Assembly: GCF_000940805.1 (NCBI RefSeq)
Contig: NZ_CP007142.1
Span: 1,898,593 to 1,962,592 of the forward strand
Direction of reading: 5' to 3'
Source of the DNA: Gynuella sunshinyii YC6258
Lineage (GTDB): Bacteria; Pseudomonadota; Gammaproteobacteria; Pseudomonadales; Natronospirillaceae
DNA: 64,000 bases
Part shown: positions 40,524 through 49,691 of the stretch, in pieces
Position numbering within the stretch: the first letter of the stretch is position 1
Layout: every line of letters begins with the position of its first letter
Program-made: the position numbers and the translations under genes
The notes under the pieces: generated by a model
Told to the model about the DNA's origin: nothing
The model's input: the letters and a program-made list of their open reading frames with translations, nothing else
Database searches by the model: none

Positions 40524-41162
40524 TTAACCGGCCAGTGCCTGTTGAATCTGATCGATAAGTGCCGGGTTGTTTCGGCGGGTTTGTGTGTGAAGTATGTCTT
40601 GAAACCATTCCCTGGCCGCCTGTTCCAGAGTTGTAACCACCTGGCAGGCCTCTTCAACGGTTTTGCCCCAGCAGATGACGCCATGATTGCGCATCAGGCA
40701 GGCGTGAATGTCCGCACGTAACAGCCGCGCGACATTGTTGGTCAGCCAGGAAGTACCAGAAGGCGCATAACCGGCAATCGGAACCTGGTTGCCAAGAATG
40801 GTCCGGTGATTGTCGTCGCGGATGGTCAGTGCCTGATTCAGCAGTGTGAAGGCACTGGCAATTGGCTGATGGGTATGAATACTGGCCTGGCAATCAGGGA
40901 AAGCCAGCAAAACCTTCGCATGCAGGCCTTTTTCCACCGATGCCGGTTTACTGCCGGCCAGCTGAGACAGGTCAGCCAGTTTCAGTACGCTGATTTCATC
41001 CCGTGTCATGGTGTAATAGTCCGATGCCGAGGGGGTGATCGCGAACGTTTTAGCATCAATTCGTAGGGCCAGATTACCGCCAGTACCGGCCAGAAAACCC
41101 TGGTCCGCAAGGGCGATGGCGGTATCGATGACCCGCTGGCAGATCTGTTGGGTCTGATTCAT
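40524..41162 (-). CDS. Class II aldolase/adducin family protein (fuculose-phosphate aldolase-like)
   Basis: A 212-residue protein with intact class II aldolase motifs: GTGGNLALRID near residue 26, the metal-binding HTH in SIHTHQPIASAF near 96, and RNHGVICWGKTVEEA near 157. The family splits or dehydrates phosphorylated sugars with a bound divalent metal. Members include FucA, RhaD, AraD and the MtnB dehydratase. Coupling with an FGGY kinase (four-base overlap of stop and start) suggests it cleaves the kinase product, probably to dihydroxyacetone phosphate or glyceraldehyde phosphate and an aldehyde. Exact substrate unknown. Confidence 0.87.
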   Translation of the reverse strand: MNQTQQICQRVIDTAIALADQGFLAGTGGNLALRIDAKTFAITPSASDYYTMTRDEISVLKLADLSQLAGSKPASVEKGLHAKVLLAFPDCQASIHTHQPIASAFTLLNQALTIRDDNHRTILGNQVPIAGYAPSGTSWLTNNVARLLRADIHACLMRNHGVICWGKTVEEACQVVTTLEQAAREWFQDILHTQTRRNNPALIDQIQQALAG

Positions 41163-42799
41163 AAGCCTGCTCTCTTTGCTCGTGTTTTATAAACCGGGCG
41201 TAAGGCCCGATAGGCCGCCAGAAACTCCTGGTAGCGTTGTTGGTAAATACCGCGATTCTGCGGATTGGGTTCAAATGATGCCTGTCTGCTGACATGAGTC
41301 TGGATATCTGAAAAGTCGATGGCATTGATGCCGACCCCGGCAATAAATGCTGCTCCCCGGACATTGGCCTGCAGTGGTTGTTCAGGCTGGTGGATGACCA
41401 TGTCCAGGGTGTCAGCCAGAATCTGACACCAGAGGTCCGATTGGGCACCGCCACCGACAACGGTCATTTCGTTGGGTTGTTGTTTCAAAAACTTGTGTAC
41501 GGAACCCATCATCCATCGGGTATTCAATGCCACCCCTTCCATGATGGCGCGGAAAATATCTGCCCGGGTATGTTCCAGTGATAAGTTCATCAACGTGGCC
41601 CGCAGGTTCGGATCATCCACCGGAGTCCGTTCCCCCATCAGCCAGGGTAAATACAACAGGCCGCGCGATCCGGCCGGTATTTCTGCCGCCATGCGCCCAA
41701 GTACCTGAAAAATGTCCGCATTGGCGGGTCGGGTTGTCAGTTCATCTTTTGGAAACAGCAGATTGTCCTTGAGAAACGCCAGGTTGGAGCCGGCGGCGGA
41801 TTGCATGGCCATCATCAGATAACGGTCCGGCAAGGCACAGGGTACTGACGCAATCTGACGAAAGACATCGGTCTTCTGGTAAGGTACATGAGCACCGATC
41901 CAGGACGAAGTCCCGATATATAAGTGCAATTCACCATCACCAATGGCGCCTGAACCCAATGCTGATGCGGTGTTGTCGACGGAACCGGCAATGACCCGGG
42001 TGCGCCGGGACAGGCCCAGTTCATCGGCGATATCCGGCAGCAGCGTGCCGATCTGATCTGTGCAGCGAACCAGCTGAGGAAACTTGTCCCTGTCGATGCG
42101 GCTCATCTCAATCAGTTTGTCATCCACTTTAATATGGGCCGGGTCGCGGTTATCGGTCACCCATGAGGTGAGCAGGGAGTCGACAGTGGCCACCATTTCA
42201 CCCGTCAGGCGCAGATTCATAAAATCCAGGACGTTGAGAAATTTATAGGTTTTTTCATATATGCCCGGCAATGATTCGCGGATAAATGCCATGTGGCCGA
42301 CAGGATCCTTGCCAGACAGTGCAGGCGCTCCACCGGTGAGACGTATCCAGCGCCACAGCTTGATTGGATCGTAACCCGCTACCGAAGGAAGTGCTCCCTT
42401 CACCAGCCGATGAACCGCCGCTCTGCCTCGCATGTCCAGCCACAACATGGCATGGGTCAGCGGAGTTCCCGAACGGTCAACTGGGATAGTGCCTTCACCT
42501 TGACAGGAACAGACGACAGCAACCACTGACTGCCGGTCAACCTTGGTTTGCTTTAACACCTCTTTTGCTGACAGCAGGAATGCCTGCCACCAGTCTTCAG
42601 GGTTTTGTTCGGCACCGACTTCGGCAACCACATGCATGGCTACAGGTTTGGCAGCAAAACCAATAACCGTTCCATCCAGGCGCACGACTGCAGTTTTGCA
42701 GCCTGAAGTGCCAAGATCCATGGCTAATATATGATAACGACTGACATCTGAAGGATGAGTCAAGGTTGGCGGAGGTAAAGAAGAATGCTTACTACTCAT
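41159..42799 (-). CDS. FGGY family carbohydrate kinase (xylulokinase-like)
   Basis: A 546-residue sugar kinase with an N-terminal extension of about 25 residues. The first FGGY domain starts at ILAMDLGTSGCKTAVV. The second carries IAGSVDNTASALGSGA and the adenosine-binding VVGGGAQSDLWCQILAD. FGGY kinases phosphorylate ketoses or polyols. It is the first gene of a four-gene minus-strand operon and is divergent from a TetR regulator, with candidate operator sequence between them. No sugar transporter is encoded beside it. Confidence 0.9.
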   Translation of the reverse strand: MSSKHSSLPPPTLTHPSDVSRYHILAMDLGTSGCKTAVVRLDGTVIGFAAKPVAMHVVAEVGAEQNPEDWWQAFLLSAKEVLKQTKVDRQSVVAVVCSCQGEGTIPVDRSGTPLTHAMLWLDMRGRAAVHRLVKGALPSVAGYDPIKLWRWIRLTGGAPALSGKDPVGHMAFIRESLPGIYEKTYKFLNVLDFMNLRLTGEMVATVDSLLTSWVTDNRDPAHIKVDDKLIEMSRIDRDKFPQLVRCTDQIGTLLPDIADELGLSRRTRVIAGSVDNTASALGSGAIGDGELHLYIGTSSWIGAHVPYQKTDVFRQIASVPCALPDRYLMMAMQSAAGSNLAFLKDNLLFPKDELTTRPANADIFQVLGRMAAEIPAGSRGLLYLPWLMGERTPVDDPNLRATLMNLSLEHTRADIFRAIMEGVALNTRWMMGSVHKFLKQQPNEMTVVGGGAQSDLWCQILADTLDMVIHQPEQPLQANVRGAAFIAGVGINAIDFSDIQTHVSRQASFEPNPQNRGIYQQRYQEFLAAYRALRPVYKTRAKRAGL

Positions 42800-42871
42800 A
42801 GCGTGCTTTTTTATATTCCGGTAGCCTGTGTCACCAGGATTTATTATTGTTACAATGCATTAATATGAGCA

Positions 42872-42901
42872 TTGATCATGTTTTGATTGCATTTTGATCA
42901 A
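42872..42901. promoter_or_regulatory. Candidate TetR operator between the divergent genes
   Basis: TTGATCA and TGATCAA form an inverted repeat 16 bases apart, with a further TTGAT in the middle. It lies between the TetR gene and the FGGY kinase operon, right in front of the TetR start. Arm symmetry is perfect; assignment to this regulator is inference. Confidence 0.45.
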
Positions 42902-42913
42902 GAGGACATTTAG

Positions 42914-43582
42914 TTGTCAAGTAAAGATTTGAACAAACGATTGAAGCGAATCCCGCAGCAGGAACGCAGTATTGTCCGGTTTGAAAGTGTGGTGGCAGCA
43001 ACACTTAAGTTACTGTCGGAGCGAAGCTATGAAGCAATCTCCATGCGTGAGATTGCCCGTGAGGCAGACATGCCGATTGCTTCCGTGTATCAGTACTTTC
43101 CAACCAAACTTTCCATCGTGCATGAAATCTGGTCACGCTATACCAACGAGGTTTATGAGCATCTGTCAGCTGAATTAATTGCAATTCAGTCTGGTGATGA
43201 TACAGATATCGGAGTGTTGATCGATGGCATGGTTGATCTGATGGTATTGGCGCAACGTGAGCAACAGGCCTTTATTGAGGTTTGGGCCTGCGTCGCTGCT
43301 GCACCGGAACTGCGAGAGCTGAATACTCAGGATACAATTCGTACTGCAGAACTGATTGCCGACACCATGGGAAAACTCGGACCACGGAAGCCGACGGCAG
43401 AAGAGATTGATGTGTTCCAGAGTATTTCCATCATCATGTGCGAATCCGCAGGTGCTACCACCAAACTGGCGATGACGTTACCGGAACCTCTACGTGGTCA
43501 GACCGTACGTCAGCTGAAGCAGTCTCTACAGTGGATATATGAGGGTGCTGTCAGAAAGCTGGATGAAGCCGTGCCGGGTTGA
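42914..43582 (+). CDS. TetR family transcriptional regulator
   Basis: A 222-residue repressor. The HTH lies at residues 20-65 with SMREIAREADMPIASVYQYFPTK as the canonical TetR signature; the rest is the helical ligand-binding domain. The start is a TTG at 42914, preceded by AGAGGA seven bases upstream; no ATG exists before the HTH, so a non-ATG start is needed. It is divergent from the FGGY kinase operon and probably controls it. It converges closely with the deacetylase-like gene (seven bases between stops). Confidence 0.88.
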   Translation: MSSKDLNKRLKRIPQQERSIVRFESVVAATLKLLSERSYEAISMREIAREADMPIASVYQYFPTKLSIVHEIWSRYTNEVYEHLSAELIAIQSGDDTDIGVLIDGMVDLMVLAQREQQAFIEVWACVAAAPELRELNTQDTIRTAELIADTMGKLGPRKPTAEEIDVFQSISIIMCESAGATTKLAMTLPEPLRGQTVRQLKQSLQWIYEGAVRKLDEAVPG

Positions 43583-43589
43583 TATTCGG

Positions 43590-44630
43590 TCAGTAGGCAT
43601 TGTCAAAACCTTCCAGCACGTTGACCGTATTGTGGCCTAATGCGGTGGTGGCATAACCTCCTTCCATGATAAACACTGTTGGGAGTCTGAGAGTCGCCAG
43701 ACGAGTGCCAATGTGGAAAAAATCATCGGATTGCAGAGTGAACCGGGAAATCGGGTCTTCGGCAAACGTGTCCAGTCCGAGGGAAATAACCAGGGCGTCG
43801 GCCTGAAACCTGATTATCTGCCGGCAGGCCGTGTCCAGTGCTGCAAACCACGTGGCTGTATCGGTTCCGGCAGTCATGGGCAGGTTCAGATTATATCCTT
43901 GACCAGCTCCTCTGCCTGTTTCATCTGCGTGACCTAGATAAAAAGGATATTCAGTACGCGGATCGCCATGCAGGCTGACAAACAGAACATCTGGCCGATC
44001 ATAAAAAATAGTCTGGGTTCCATTACCATGGTGGTAGTCAACATCGATGATTGCAACTCGTTGACAGCCGCTGTCGCGCAATGACTGCGCCGCGATGGCG
44101 GCATTATTGAGAAAGCAATAACCGCCCATGAAATCCGGTCCGGCATGATGACCCGGTGGACGGGTGGCGCAGAAGGCACTGGTGTGACCGGCATTCAACA
44201 GAGCGACCGCACTGACGGCGGCATCAGCCCCTGCTTTGGCGGCTACCCAGGTGCCAGCAGCCATCGGTGTGCCATTATCCATGGAGTAAAGTCCCAGCCG
44301 GGCAATAAAATTCTTTGGTTCTATATCGCTGCGCAGGCTGCGGACTGGCCAGACGGATGGAAAGGGTTGTTTGTCAATGTTGTCCGCTGCAAGAGCAGTC
44401 CATTGATCCCATGCGGATGCCAGAAACTGCAAGTACCTCTGGCTGTGTACCGTTGGTAGCACCCGATCAGACAGTTGTTCTGCCTCTCGCACGTCATGGC
44501 CTCTGTCATGCAACGCCTGAATGACATACTCCAACCGTTGAGGAGATTCAAAGCAGGGAACCTTTTCGCCCCGATAAAACTCAAACTTCGGGTTATGAAT
44601 GCTATGTTGCCGGGAAATCACCGTGATCAT
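43590..44630 (-). CDS. Histone deacetylase family protein (acetylpolyamine amidohydrolase-like)
   Basis: A 346-residue zinc-dependent amidohydrolase of the arginase/deacetylase fold. Motifs are RPPGHHAGPDFMGGYCFLNNAAIAA with the catalytic His pair, and IIDVDYHHGNGTQTIF with the metal Asp and His. A second metal Asp follows in LVISLGLDTFAEDP, and EGGY appears near the end. Prokaryotic members deacetylate acetylpolyamines or other acetylated amines. Although next to the TetR/kinase cluster, it has its own direction and a connection is only suggestive. Confidence 0.88.
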   Translation of the reverse strand: MITVISRQHSIHNPKFEFYRGEKVPCFESPQRLEYVIQALHDRGHDVREAEQLSDRVLPTVHSQRYLQFLASAWDQWTALAADNIDKQPFPSVWPVRSLRSDIEPKNFIARLGLYSMDNGTPMAAGTWVAAKAGADAAVSAVALLNAGHTSAFCATRPPGHHAGPDFMGGYCFLNNAAIAAQSLRDSGCQRVAIIDVDYHHGNGTQTIFYDRPDVLFVSLHGDPRTEYPFYLGHADETGRGAGQGYNLNLPMTAGTDTATWFAALDTACRQIIRFQADALVISLGLDTFAEDPISRFTLQSDDFFHIGTRLATLRLPTVFIMEGGYATTALGHNTVNVLEGFDNAY

Positions 44631-45716
44631 CTTTTCACTTCCTGATAATGGTACTGACCGTTGTCAGTGAGGTTCGAGCGTGTTGAGTGGCTTAGCAATA
44701 TAACTCCGTTCCTTTGATGATGTCAGGGTTAATGAGCCTTACGTGGTATGTAACCTGACACATGGGTAAATACCATCGGGAGGCAGGAGTTGATTTCACT
44801 CTGGTACAGTCCTCTGCTTATTTACGGTGGTGTGACTTAAACGAAATTTTTTAATGGGTACAGACTGTGGTAGCAGAGACTACACAAACGACTGGTAGTT
44901 GTACTGATCAGGGGTAGGTAACACTTTATGATCAGCCATCATTATCACTTCCAAAATGGATTCTGTTTTTGGCAATCCGGCTTATTTGCTACTCAATTCT
45001 GTACATAGAATCACATCGCCGATGTTAGCTGTTGTAAATTCCGTATAGCAAAGCCTATTACGCCCATGGTGACATTGAAAATCGAGTTAAAGCACAAAAG
45101 CTCTTGTTTTCCACACGAATTTCCAGGCATGAGTAGTGGCCAATCAGTTCCGGTTATAGCTGGCGGAATTCGCTCATACGCTGATGGAGCGTATTCGGGA
45201 ACCGGTGTTGCAGAATATTGAACAAGCACTCTTGCAGATGGATACCATTTGTCTGAGGTTACTCAAGATCGGTATGGTCGATAGCCGGAGAATTCGCATC
45301 TTTTAAGTCGTGCGTATTCCTATTGGGTGCTGCATCAAAAAGTTGTTTGCCCTTAAGCCGCGTAGTGTGCTGTCACCGGTTGCTGATCAACGCAGGGGAG
45401 ACTGTATTCAAAGTTTGAGGAATCAGAGAAGTGCTGCTCATCCTTGAACGAAAATGTTTTATTGCAATGAATTCTGGGTTTGATGAAATATTCGGGATAG
45501 AGCGAAAGTATGATGAGAGCATGTTGAAAATAAAACGATTTTCAATGACTATTTGAATTTCTTGTAAAGAAGTTTTTCTATCAAATGGGATTTTTCCATA
45601 ATATTTTGATATGGAGCTTTTTCTATACAAAAAAATATGAATGTTTCTGGAACATCTTAGATAGCACTTTGAAATTCTATTTAGATTGAATAACTAAAGA
45701 TAAATAAGGATGTGTA
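44631..45716. other. Long gene-poor region with a transposase relic
   Basis: Over 1 kb carries no intact gene. The middle (45041-45355) is a decayed IS1380-type transposase end, listed separately. The final 350 bases are very AT-rich and probably hold the promoter of the secreted MACPF-like gene. An 85-codon minus-strand frame there (45630-45373) has no recognisable features. No terminal inverted repeats of the IS could be made out. Confidence 0.5.
45041..45355 (+). pseudogene. Decayed C-terminal end of an IS1380-type transposase
   Basis: Translated in successive frames, the region gives YYAHGDIENRVKAQKLLF, then ANQFRL, a stop, LAEFAHTLMERIR, then TICLRLLKIGMVDSRRIRI and, after another frame change, LLSRAYSYW. 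In order these match the IS1380/DDE_1 transposase C-terminus (YCARGDMENRIKEQQLDLF, RANQFRLLLSSLAYTLMERLR, TIRLKLLKIGA...RRVR, LSSAYP). At least two frameshifts and one internal stop are needed, so the gene is dead and the N-terminal part is missing or unrecognisable. Confidence 0.7.
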
Positions 45717-47522
45717 ATGTTTAATAAAATAGTAAGTTTTACGTTTTCTATGTTAGCAGTATCATACGCCGGATATTCATCAGCCATCACTCACCATTTT
45801 GATGCTCTCGCAAAACCAAGCAATACTCTAGTAGAAAATAGCTCCTCTCATTCATTTTTCGAAAATAGTGGGGTTATCAGTCAGACGAGTCAGATTTCTC
45901 TTGATGACGTTTTTGCCGGAGCCGGTTATGTAAGCGATAACGAGGTTCCAAAAATAGTATCCTGTATTGATGGTTCGCCAGAAGTTGACAATAGTGGCAA
46001 TACTTTTGGTAGCCTGAGTTTTGATAGTAGTTCTAACTACCATAGTACATTTGATGACTTAACAATTAAAATTAATGGCAAGTCGAGCTGGCTTAATGCC
46101 AGTGCCAAGCTTTCTTCCACTTCGCAAGAGAAAAATACCAATATTGATTCAACAATTATCTTGAGAGCTAAGTATGAAGCGCCCAGTGTTCGTTTCGTCC
46201 CCGTTGACTCTGCTATGCCCCTGAATAATCGTGGGTTGGCAGCTTATACAAAAGGCATTAATACTTTCTATAGTATTTGTGGTGATAGTTATGCCGGATA
46301 TTTAAAGCGTGGTGGGGTACTTGATATTGTTATTCGTATGAGCTTTTCGAACCAGGCTTTCAAAAACAAATTTGAGAGTGAGATGGGGGTAAGTCTTGGA
46401 GGAATTCAGGACTTAAAAATACTTCTTAATACCACTAAAGAAAAATATAAACAAAACCTTCAGATCTTTATTACAGCTTCTCAATTAGGTGGTGATCCAT
46501 CTGCATTGGGGTCAATATTGGGGGCTGTTGATAATAGCGATGTTCAAGCATGTGATACTGCTAACTGTTTTTCGATCTTGGATAGCTTGATAAATTATTT
46601 GAGAGAAGATGGGCCATTACATACGTCCTGGAAAGAACGTCCAGCAGTGATCGGAATTACACCGGTTAATTATCGGGATATTTTGGTGGATGATCCTGAA
46701 TTTTCCTGGGAAAGCCAAGTGACACCGGAAATTAACCAAGCCCGGTCTGAATTGTATGTTCAATTAAAAGATCAGTACCAGAATATCAACCAAATTGAGT
46801 CTGTACTGAAATCAACGTTTACACCAATGATTCAAAAAAGATGGGATGCAATTGTCCCTGAATACAAAGCTTTGAAAGTTCTTGTTGAAGAAAATATCAA
46901 CACCCTGGCGGAAGCGTTATCTATATGTTATGAAAATTTTGACCTTTGTCTTGCTGCTAAAGTTAATGCGGTTGCCAATCTCAATGAGATTTCTTTTCCC
47001 AGGGATCCATCCGCTGTTTATGATGTTTCTAAGGTAACAGTGGGTCTGGATGCTGAATCGTATTGCTCTGTACCGGAGTCATCTGTCGTTGTTGGATTGG
47101 GTACAAGAATTCGTCATGGAAATGCAGTTGGTGTTAAGCTTAAGTACCGTACTGTAAATGTTGATGGTTCACTTGGTTCGCCTCATTATGTTCAATGCGG
47201 GAGTGAAGCACCAAAAAACTTTGTTGAAGTACCTGATGGGTATATCGTGACAGGCTTTGGAGGTCGCGTTAAGAGTAGTGATTTGCAGTCTGTATATGCT
47301 TTGGCTCGTCGCTGGGATTCAGAGCAGCGTATGTTGGTAGGTGATACGCGAACTTTCCACAGCGGCGATAATTATGAAATGATGCTTGACTTGAGGATCC
47401 ATGGCCCTACGGGTCTTGACTCGTTTTTTGATACAGATCATGGGGTCATTAGTGGTGCTGGCTTTCGAAGTAAAAGCGATGATATAAAAGGTTTGACAGC
47501 CAAAGTTGGTTATATTTATTAA
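45717..47522 (+). CDS. Secreted MACPF-like protein with C-terminal three-repeat domain
   Basis: A 601-residue protein with a Sec signal peptide (residues 1-23, ending SSA). A GAGY...VSC segment near residue 68 resembles the start of MACPF domains. At 188-200 the sequence CGDSYAGYLKRGG keeps the spacing of the MACPF signature (G, aromatic, six residues, GG), though the TH pair of the consensus is DS. A charged helical segment (about 330-440) follows. The last 145 residues contain three similar units beginning VVVGLGTRI (457), YIVTGFGGRV (about 509) and GVISGAGFRS (about 576), suggesting a beta-prism-like fold. MACPF proteins oligomerise into membrane pores. The gene is AT-rich relative to its neighbours and flanked by an IS relic. 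The family assignment is inference. Confidence 0.55.
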   Translation: MFNKIVSFTFSMLAVSYAGYSSAITHHFDALAKPSNTLVENSSSHSFFENSGVISQTSQISLDDVFAGAGYVSDNEVPKIVSCIDGSPEVDNSGNTFGSLSFDSSSNYHSTFDDLTIKINGKSSWLNASAKLSSTSQEKNTNIDSTIILRAKYEAPSVRFVPVDSAMPLNNRGLAAYTKGINTFYSICGDSYAGYLKRGGVLDIVIRMSFSNQAFKNKFESEMGVSLGGIQDLKILLNTTKEKYKQNLQIFITASQLGGDPSALGSILGAVDNSDVQACDTANCFSILDSLINYLREDGPLHTSWKERPAVIGITPVNYRDILVDDPEFSWESQVTPEINQARSELYVQLKDQYQNINQIESVLKSTFTPMIQKRWDAIVPEYKALKVLVEENINTLAEALSICYENFDLCLAAKVNAVANLNEISFPRDPSAVYDVSKVTVGLDAESYCSVPESSVVVGLGTRIRHGNAVGVKLKYRTVNVDGSLGSPHYVQCGSEAPKNFVEVPDGYIVTGFGGRVKSSDLQSVYALARRWDSEQRMLVGDTRTFHSGDNYEMMLDLRIHGPTGLDSFFDTDHGVISGAGFRSKSDDIKGLTAKVGYIY

Positions 47523-47555
47523 ATATCATTAAAGTCCATACACACAGCTGATGTT

Positions 47556-47586
47556 AAGCCTTACGAGCTTCGTGAGGCTTTTTTTT
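47556..47586 (+). terminator. Intrinsic terminator after the MACPF-like gene
   Basis: AAGCCT/AGGCTT extended by TACG/CGTG (one G-U pair) gives a 10-bp stem with a five-base loop. Eight T residues follow, about 35 bases past the stop. Confidence 0.88.
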
Positions 47587-47685
47587 GGGTTGTTGATATT
47601 TTGAGGAACGGAGTTGCAAGTGACAGTGTCGCATTCACTGTCATTCTCGATTAAGATACTGTTTTCTCAATAATTATTTGATGGT

Positions 47686-48729
47686 ATGTCCAATAACCGA
47701 TCTTCCCTGCGAATTATGCATGTTCTGTTGTCGCGAGGTTTTGCTGGATCCGAGCGCTCCACGGCGGAGTCCAGTAATCAACAGTGTATAGAGCATCAGG
47801 TTTGCGTGGTAATACGTAAGGATCATCGTCGACATGGTGTGTCCATTCGGGATCATCTCGACGGACGTGTCAAGGTAATAGAGATCCCCGCCAAATTTCT
47901 CACCAAGTGGCAATTGAAAAAAGCCATAAATGATTTTAAGCCTGATGTTATTCATGCCCACTTGCGACGCTCAACGCGATTAGTAGCCAAAATAAATCCA
48001 GCTGCAGCCACGGTTTCCACATTGCATATCGAAGTCAATGGTCCGCATTTTCTGCAGATGGATGGGTTGATTTGTAATGCCCGCTGGCAGATAGAAAAAA
48101 TTCCGACGGCTTATCAAGGGCAAACGTTTAAGGCCAACAATTCCTTGCAGCATCATCCTGCGCTACCTGATCAGAAACTTATGGAATTAAGAGCTTCTTT
48201 GGGGTATCGGCCTGAAGATATTCTTGTCGGGGCTGTCGGGCGTTATCATGAAAGCAAGGCCTGGGATATTTTGATTCCTGCATTTAAACAACTGCAAACC
48301 TCGTTACCGGTCAAACTCGCGTTCTTTGGCAGCGGTCATCAGGAACAACAATTAAAAGAGCTTGCCAAGGGCGATACCCGCATTACATTTCATTCTTATA
48401 GAACAGATATTAAAGACATATATCAATGTTTTGATCTCTTGGTCTGCCCTTCACGCTATGAGCCGCTACCCAGGGTTATGTTGGAAGCAATGGATGCTGG
48501 TATACCTGTTATCGCTTCGGATGTCGGAGGGTGTAAAGAGCTGGTTGATGATTATGGGGGAGACCTGTTTCGAGTGGATGATATTGATGATCTTTCCAGG
48601 GTTCTGTCGTTACGGTTGCAATCAAGACCCGAGTGTTATTACCCGGATCTGAGTGCCCATTATCTCGAAAATGCGAATCAGGCCATTGTGGGGTTTTATC
48701 GTCAGTTGATTGCCGGCAAAAAGCACTGA
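47686..48729 (+). CDS. Glycosyltransferase family 4
   Basis: A 347-residue GT-B enzyme. The N-terminal domain opens with LRIMHVLLSRGFAGSER. The donor-binding domain contains VGAVGRYHESKAWDILIPAF and the ExE-type motif CPSRYEPLPRVMLEAMDAGIPVIASDVGG. Such enzymes transfer sugars during lipopolysaccharide, capsule or glycolipid synthesis on the inner-membrane face. It converges on a GT2 gene with only seven bases between the stops. Acceptor and donor are unknown. Confidence 0.9.
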   Translation: MSNNRSSLRIMHVLLSRGFAGSERSTAESSNQQCIEHQVCVVIRKDHRRHGVSIRDHLDGRVKVIEIPAKFLTKWQLKKAINDFKPDVIHAHLRRSTRLVAKINPAAATVSTLHIEVNGPHFLQMDGLICNARWQIEKIPTAYQGQTFKANNSLQHHPALPDQKLMELRASLGYRPEDILVGAVGRYHESKAWDILIPAFKQLQTSLPVKLAFFGSGHQEQQLKELAKGDTRITFHSYRTDIKDIYQCFDLLVCPSRYEPLPRVMLEAMDAGIPVIASDVGGCKELVDDYGGDLFRVDDIDDLSRVLSLRLQSRPECYYPDLSAHYLENANQAIVGFYRQLIAGKKH

Positions 48730-48736
48730 AAATTTA

Positions 48737-49552
48737 TCATTGCGACTGTTTGATGCCCGCCGGAGTTTCAATCAATTTTTCCTGAATGGACGTTTTGCGG
48801 ATGATTCGGTTTCTTTTCCAGTCTTCTTCGTTAACGTAACCACGGGAATGGTCAAGATGTATGCAGATTGCCCTATAGCGGATTTGCTTTGCTTTAATGC
48901 CTGCATTCAGTAGACGACCACCAAATTCACAATCCAGACCGCCATATTTCATTCTTTCATCAAAGCCATTTACTTTAACAGCGTCTTGTTTCCAGCAAGA
49001 GGCGTTATGGCCATTCCAGGATCTTTTCGTCATTGTCAGAGTGTTATAGAGGCTGGCCAGCGTTGGTTGCTTGGTTAGCTTCATAAACTTAATGCTGGGC
49101 TTTACGCCATGTTTGGCCAGCCACTCTCTGTCAAAACAATTACCTGCTTCAATGTCCTGGCGGGTAATTGCCTTACTGGTTTCCATGGGCAGTTTAAAAT
49201 AGCCACCCGAAAGAAAACATCCAGGTTTGGCCGCTTGACGATGAGCAGCGACAAAATCGTTGCGGGGAATGCAATCACCGTCTGTCATGACAATATATTC
49301 ACCCGTCGCGGCAACAATGGCTTTGTTAAGGATTCTACATTTTTGAAAACCTTCGTCCGGTTGCCAGATATGATGTATTTCAAAACGAGCTTCCTGCTGG
49401 AACCTGGAAATCAGCTGTCGGGTTTCTTCACCAGAACCATCATCAGCAATCAGTAGCTCAAAGTTCTGATCAGTCTGGCAATTAAAGCCCCAGAGGACTT
49501 TTTCCAGCCAGACGGGTGAGTTGTAGGTAGTGAAGATAACGCTGATTTTCAA
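48737..49552 (-). CDS. Glycosyltransferase family 2
   Basis: A 271-residue GT-A enzyme. It begins ISVIFTTYNSPVWLEKVL, has LLIADDGSGEET (nucleotide-sugar Asp), the metal-binding DXD as MTDGDCIPR near residue 92, and a galactosyltransferase-like C-terminal GFDERMKYGGLDCEFGGRLLNAG. It is likely to modify cell-surface glycan. The next minus-strand gene upstream is a lipoprotein gene separated by a hairpin, so it probably has its own promoter. Confidence 0.9.
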   Translation of the reverse strand: MKISVIFTTYNSPVWLEKVLWGFNCQTDQNFELLIADDGSGEETRQLISRFQQEARFEIHHIWQPDEGFQKCRILNKAIVAATGEYIVMTDGDCIPRNDFVAAHRQAAKPGCFLSGGYFKLPMETSKAITRQDIEAGNCFDREWLAKHGVKPSIKFMKLTKQPTLASLYNTLTMTKRSWNGHNASCWKQDAVKVNGFDERMKYGGLDCEFGGRLLNAGIKAKQIRYRAICIHLDHSRGYVNEEDWKRNRIIRKTSIQEKLIETPAGIKQSQ

Positions 49553-49654
49553 AGATATAGCCCTGTGAGTTCATATATAGTGGTCGGAGAGCTTACTACA
49601 AAGATATGTTGGCGTGAATGATGGTGTAGGGATGAGTCGTGCTCAAAGCAAGAG

Positions 49655-49680
49655 GGTGCCGAAAAAGTGCTTTCGGCACC
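49655..49680 (-). terminator. Hairpin downstream of the lipoprotein gene
   Basis: GGTGCCGAAA and TTTCGGCACC form a perfect 10-bp stem with a six-base loop, 12 bases beyond the lipoprotein stop. The U-tract on the minus strand is poor. Confidence 0.6.
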
Positions 49681-49691
49681 TGGAAGTCGTC

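Noticed and set aside
45373-45630. 85-codon minus-strand frame before the MACPF-like gene
   Set aside because: The region is AT-rich with probable promoter function; the frame has no binding site that stands out and no recognisable domain.
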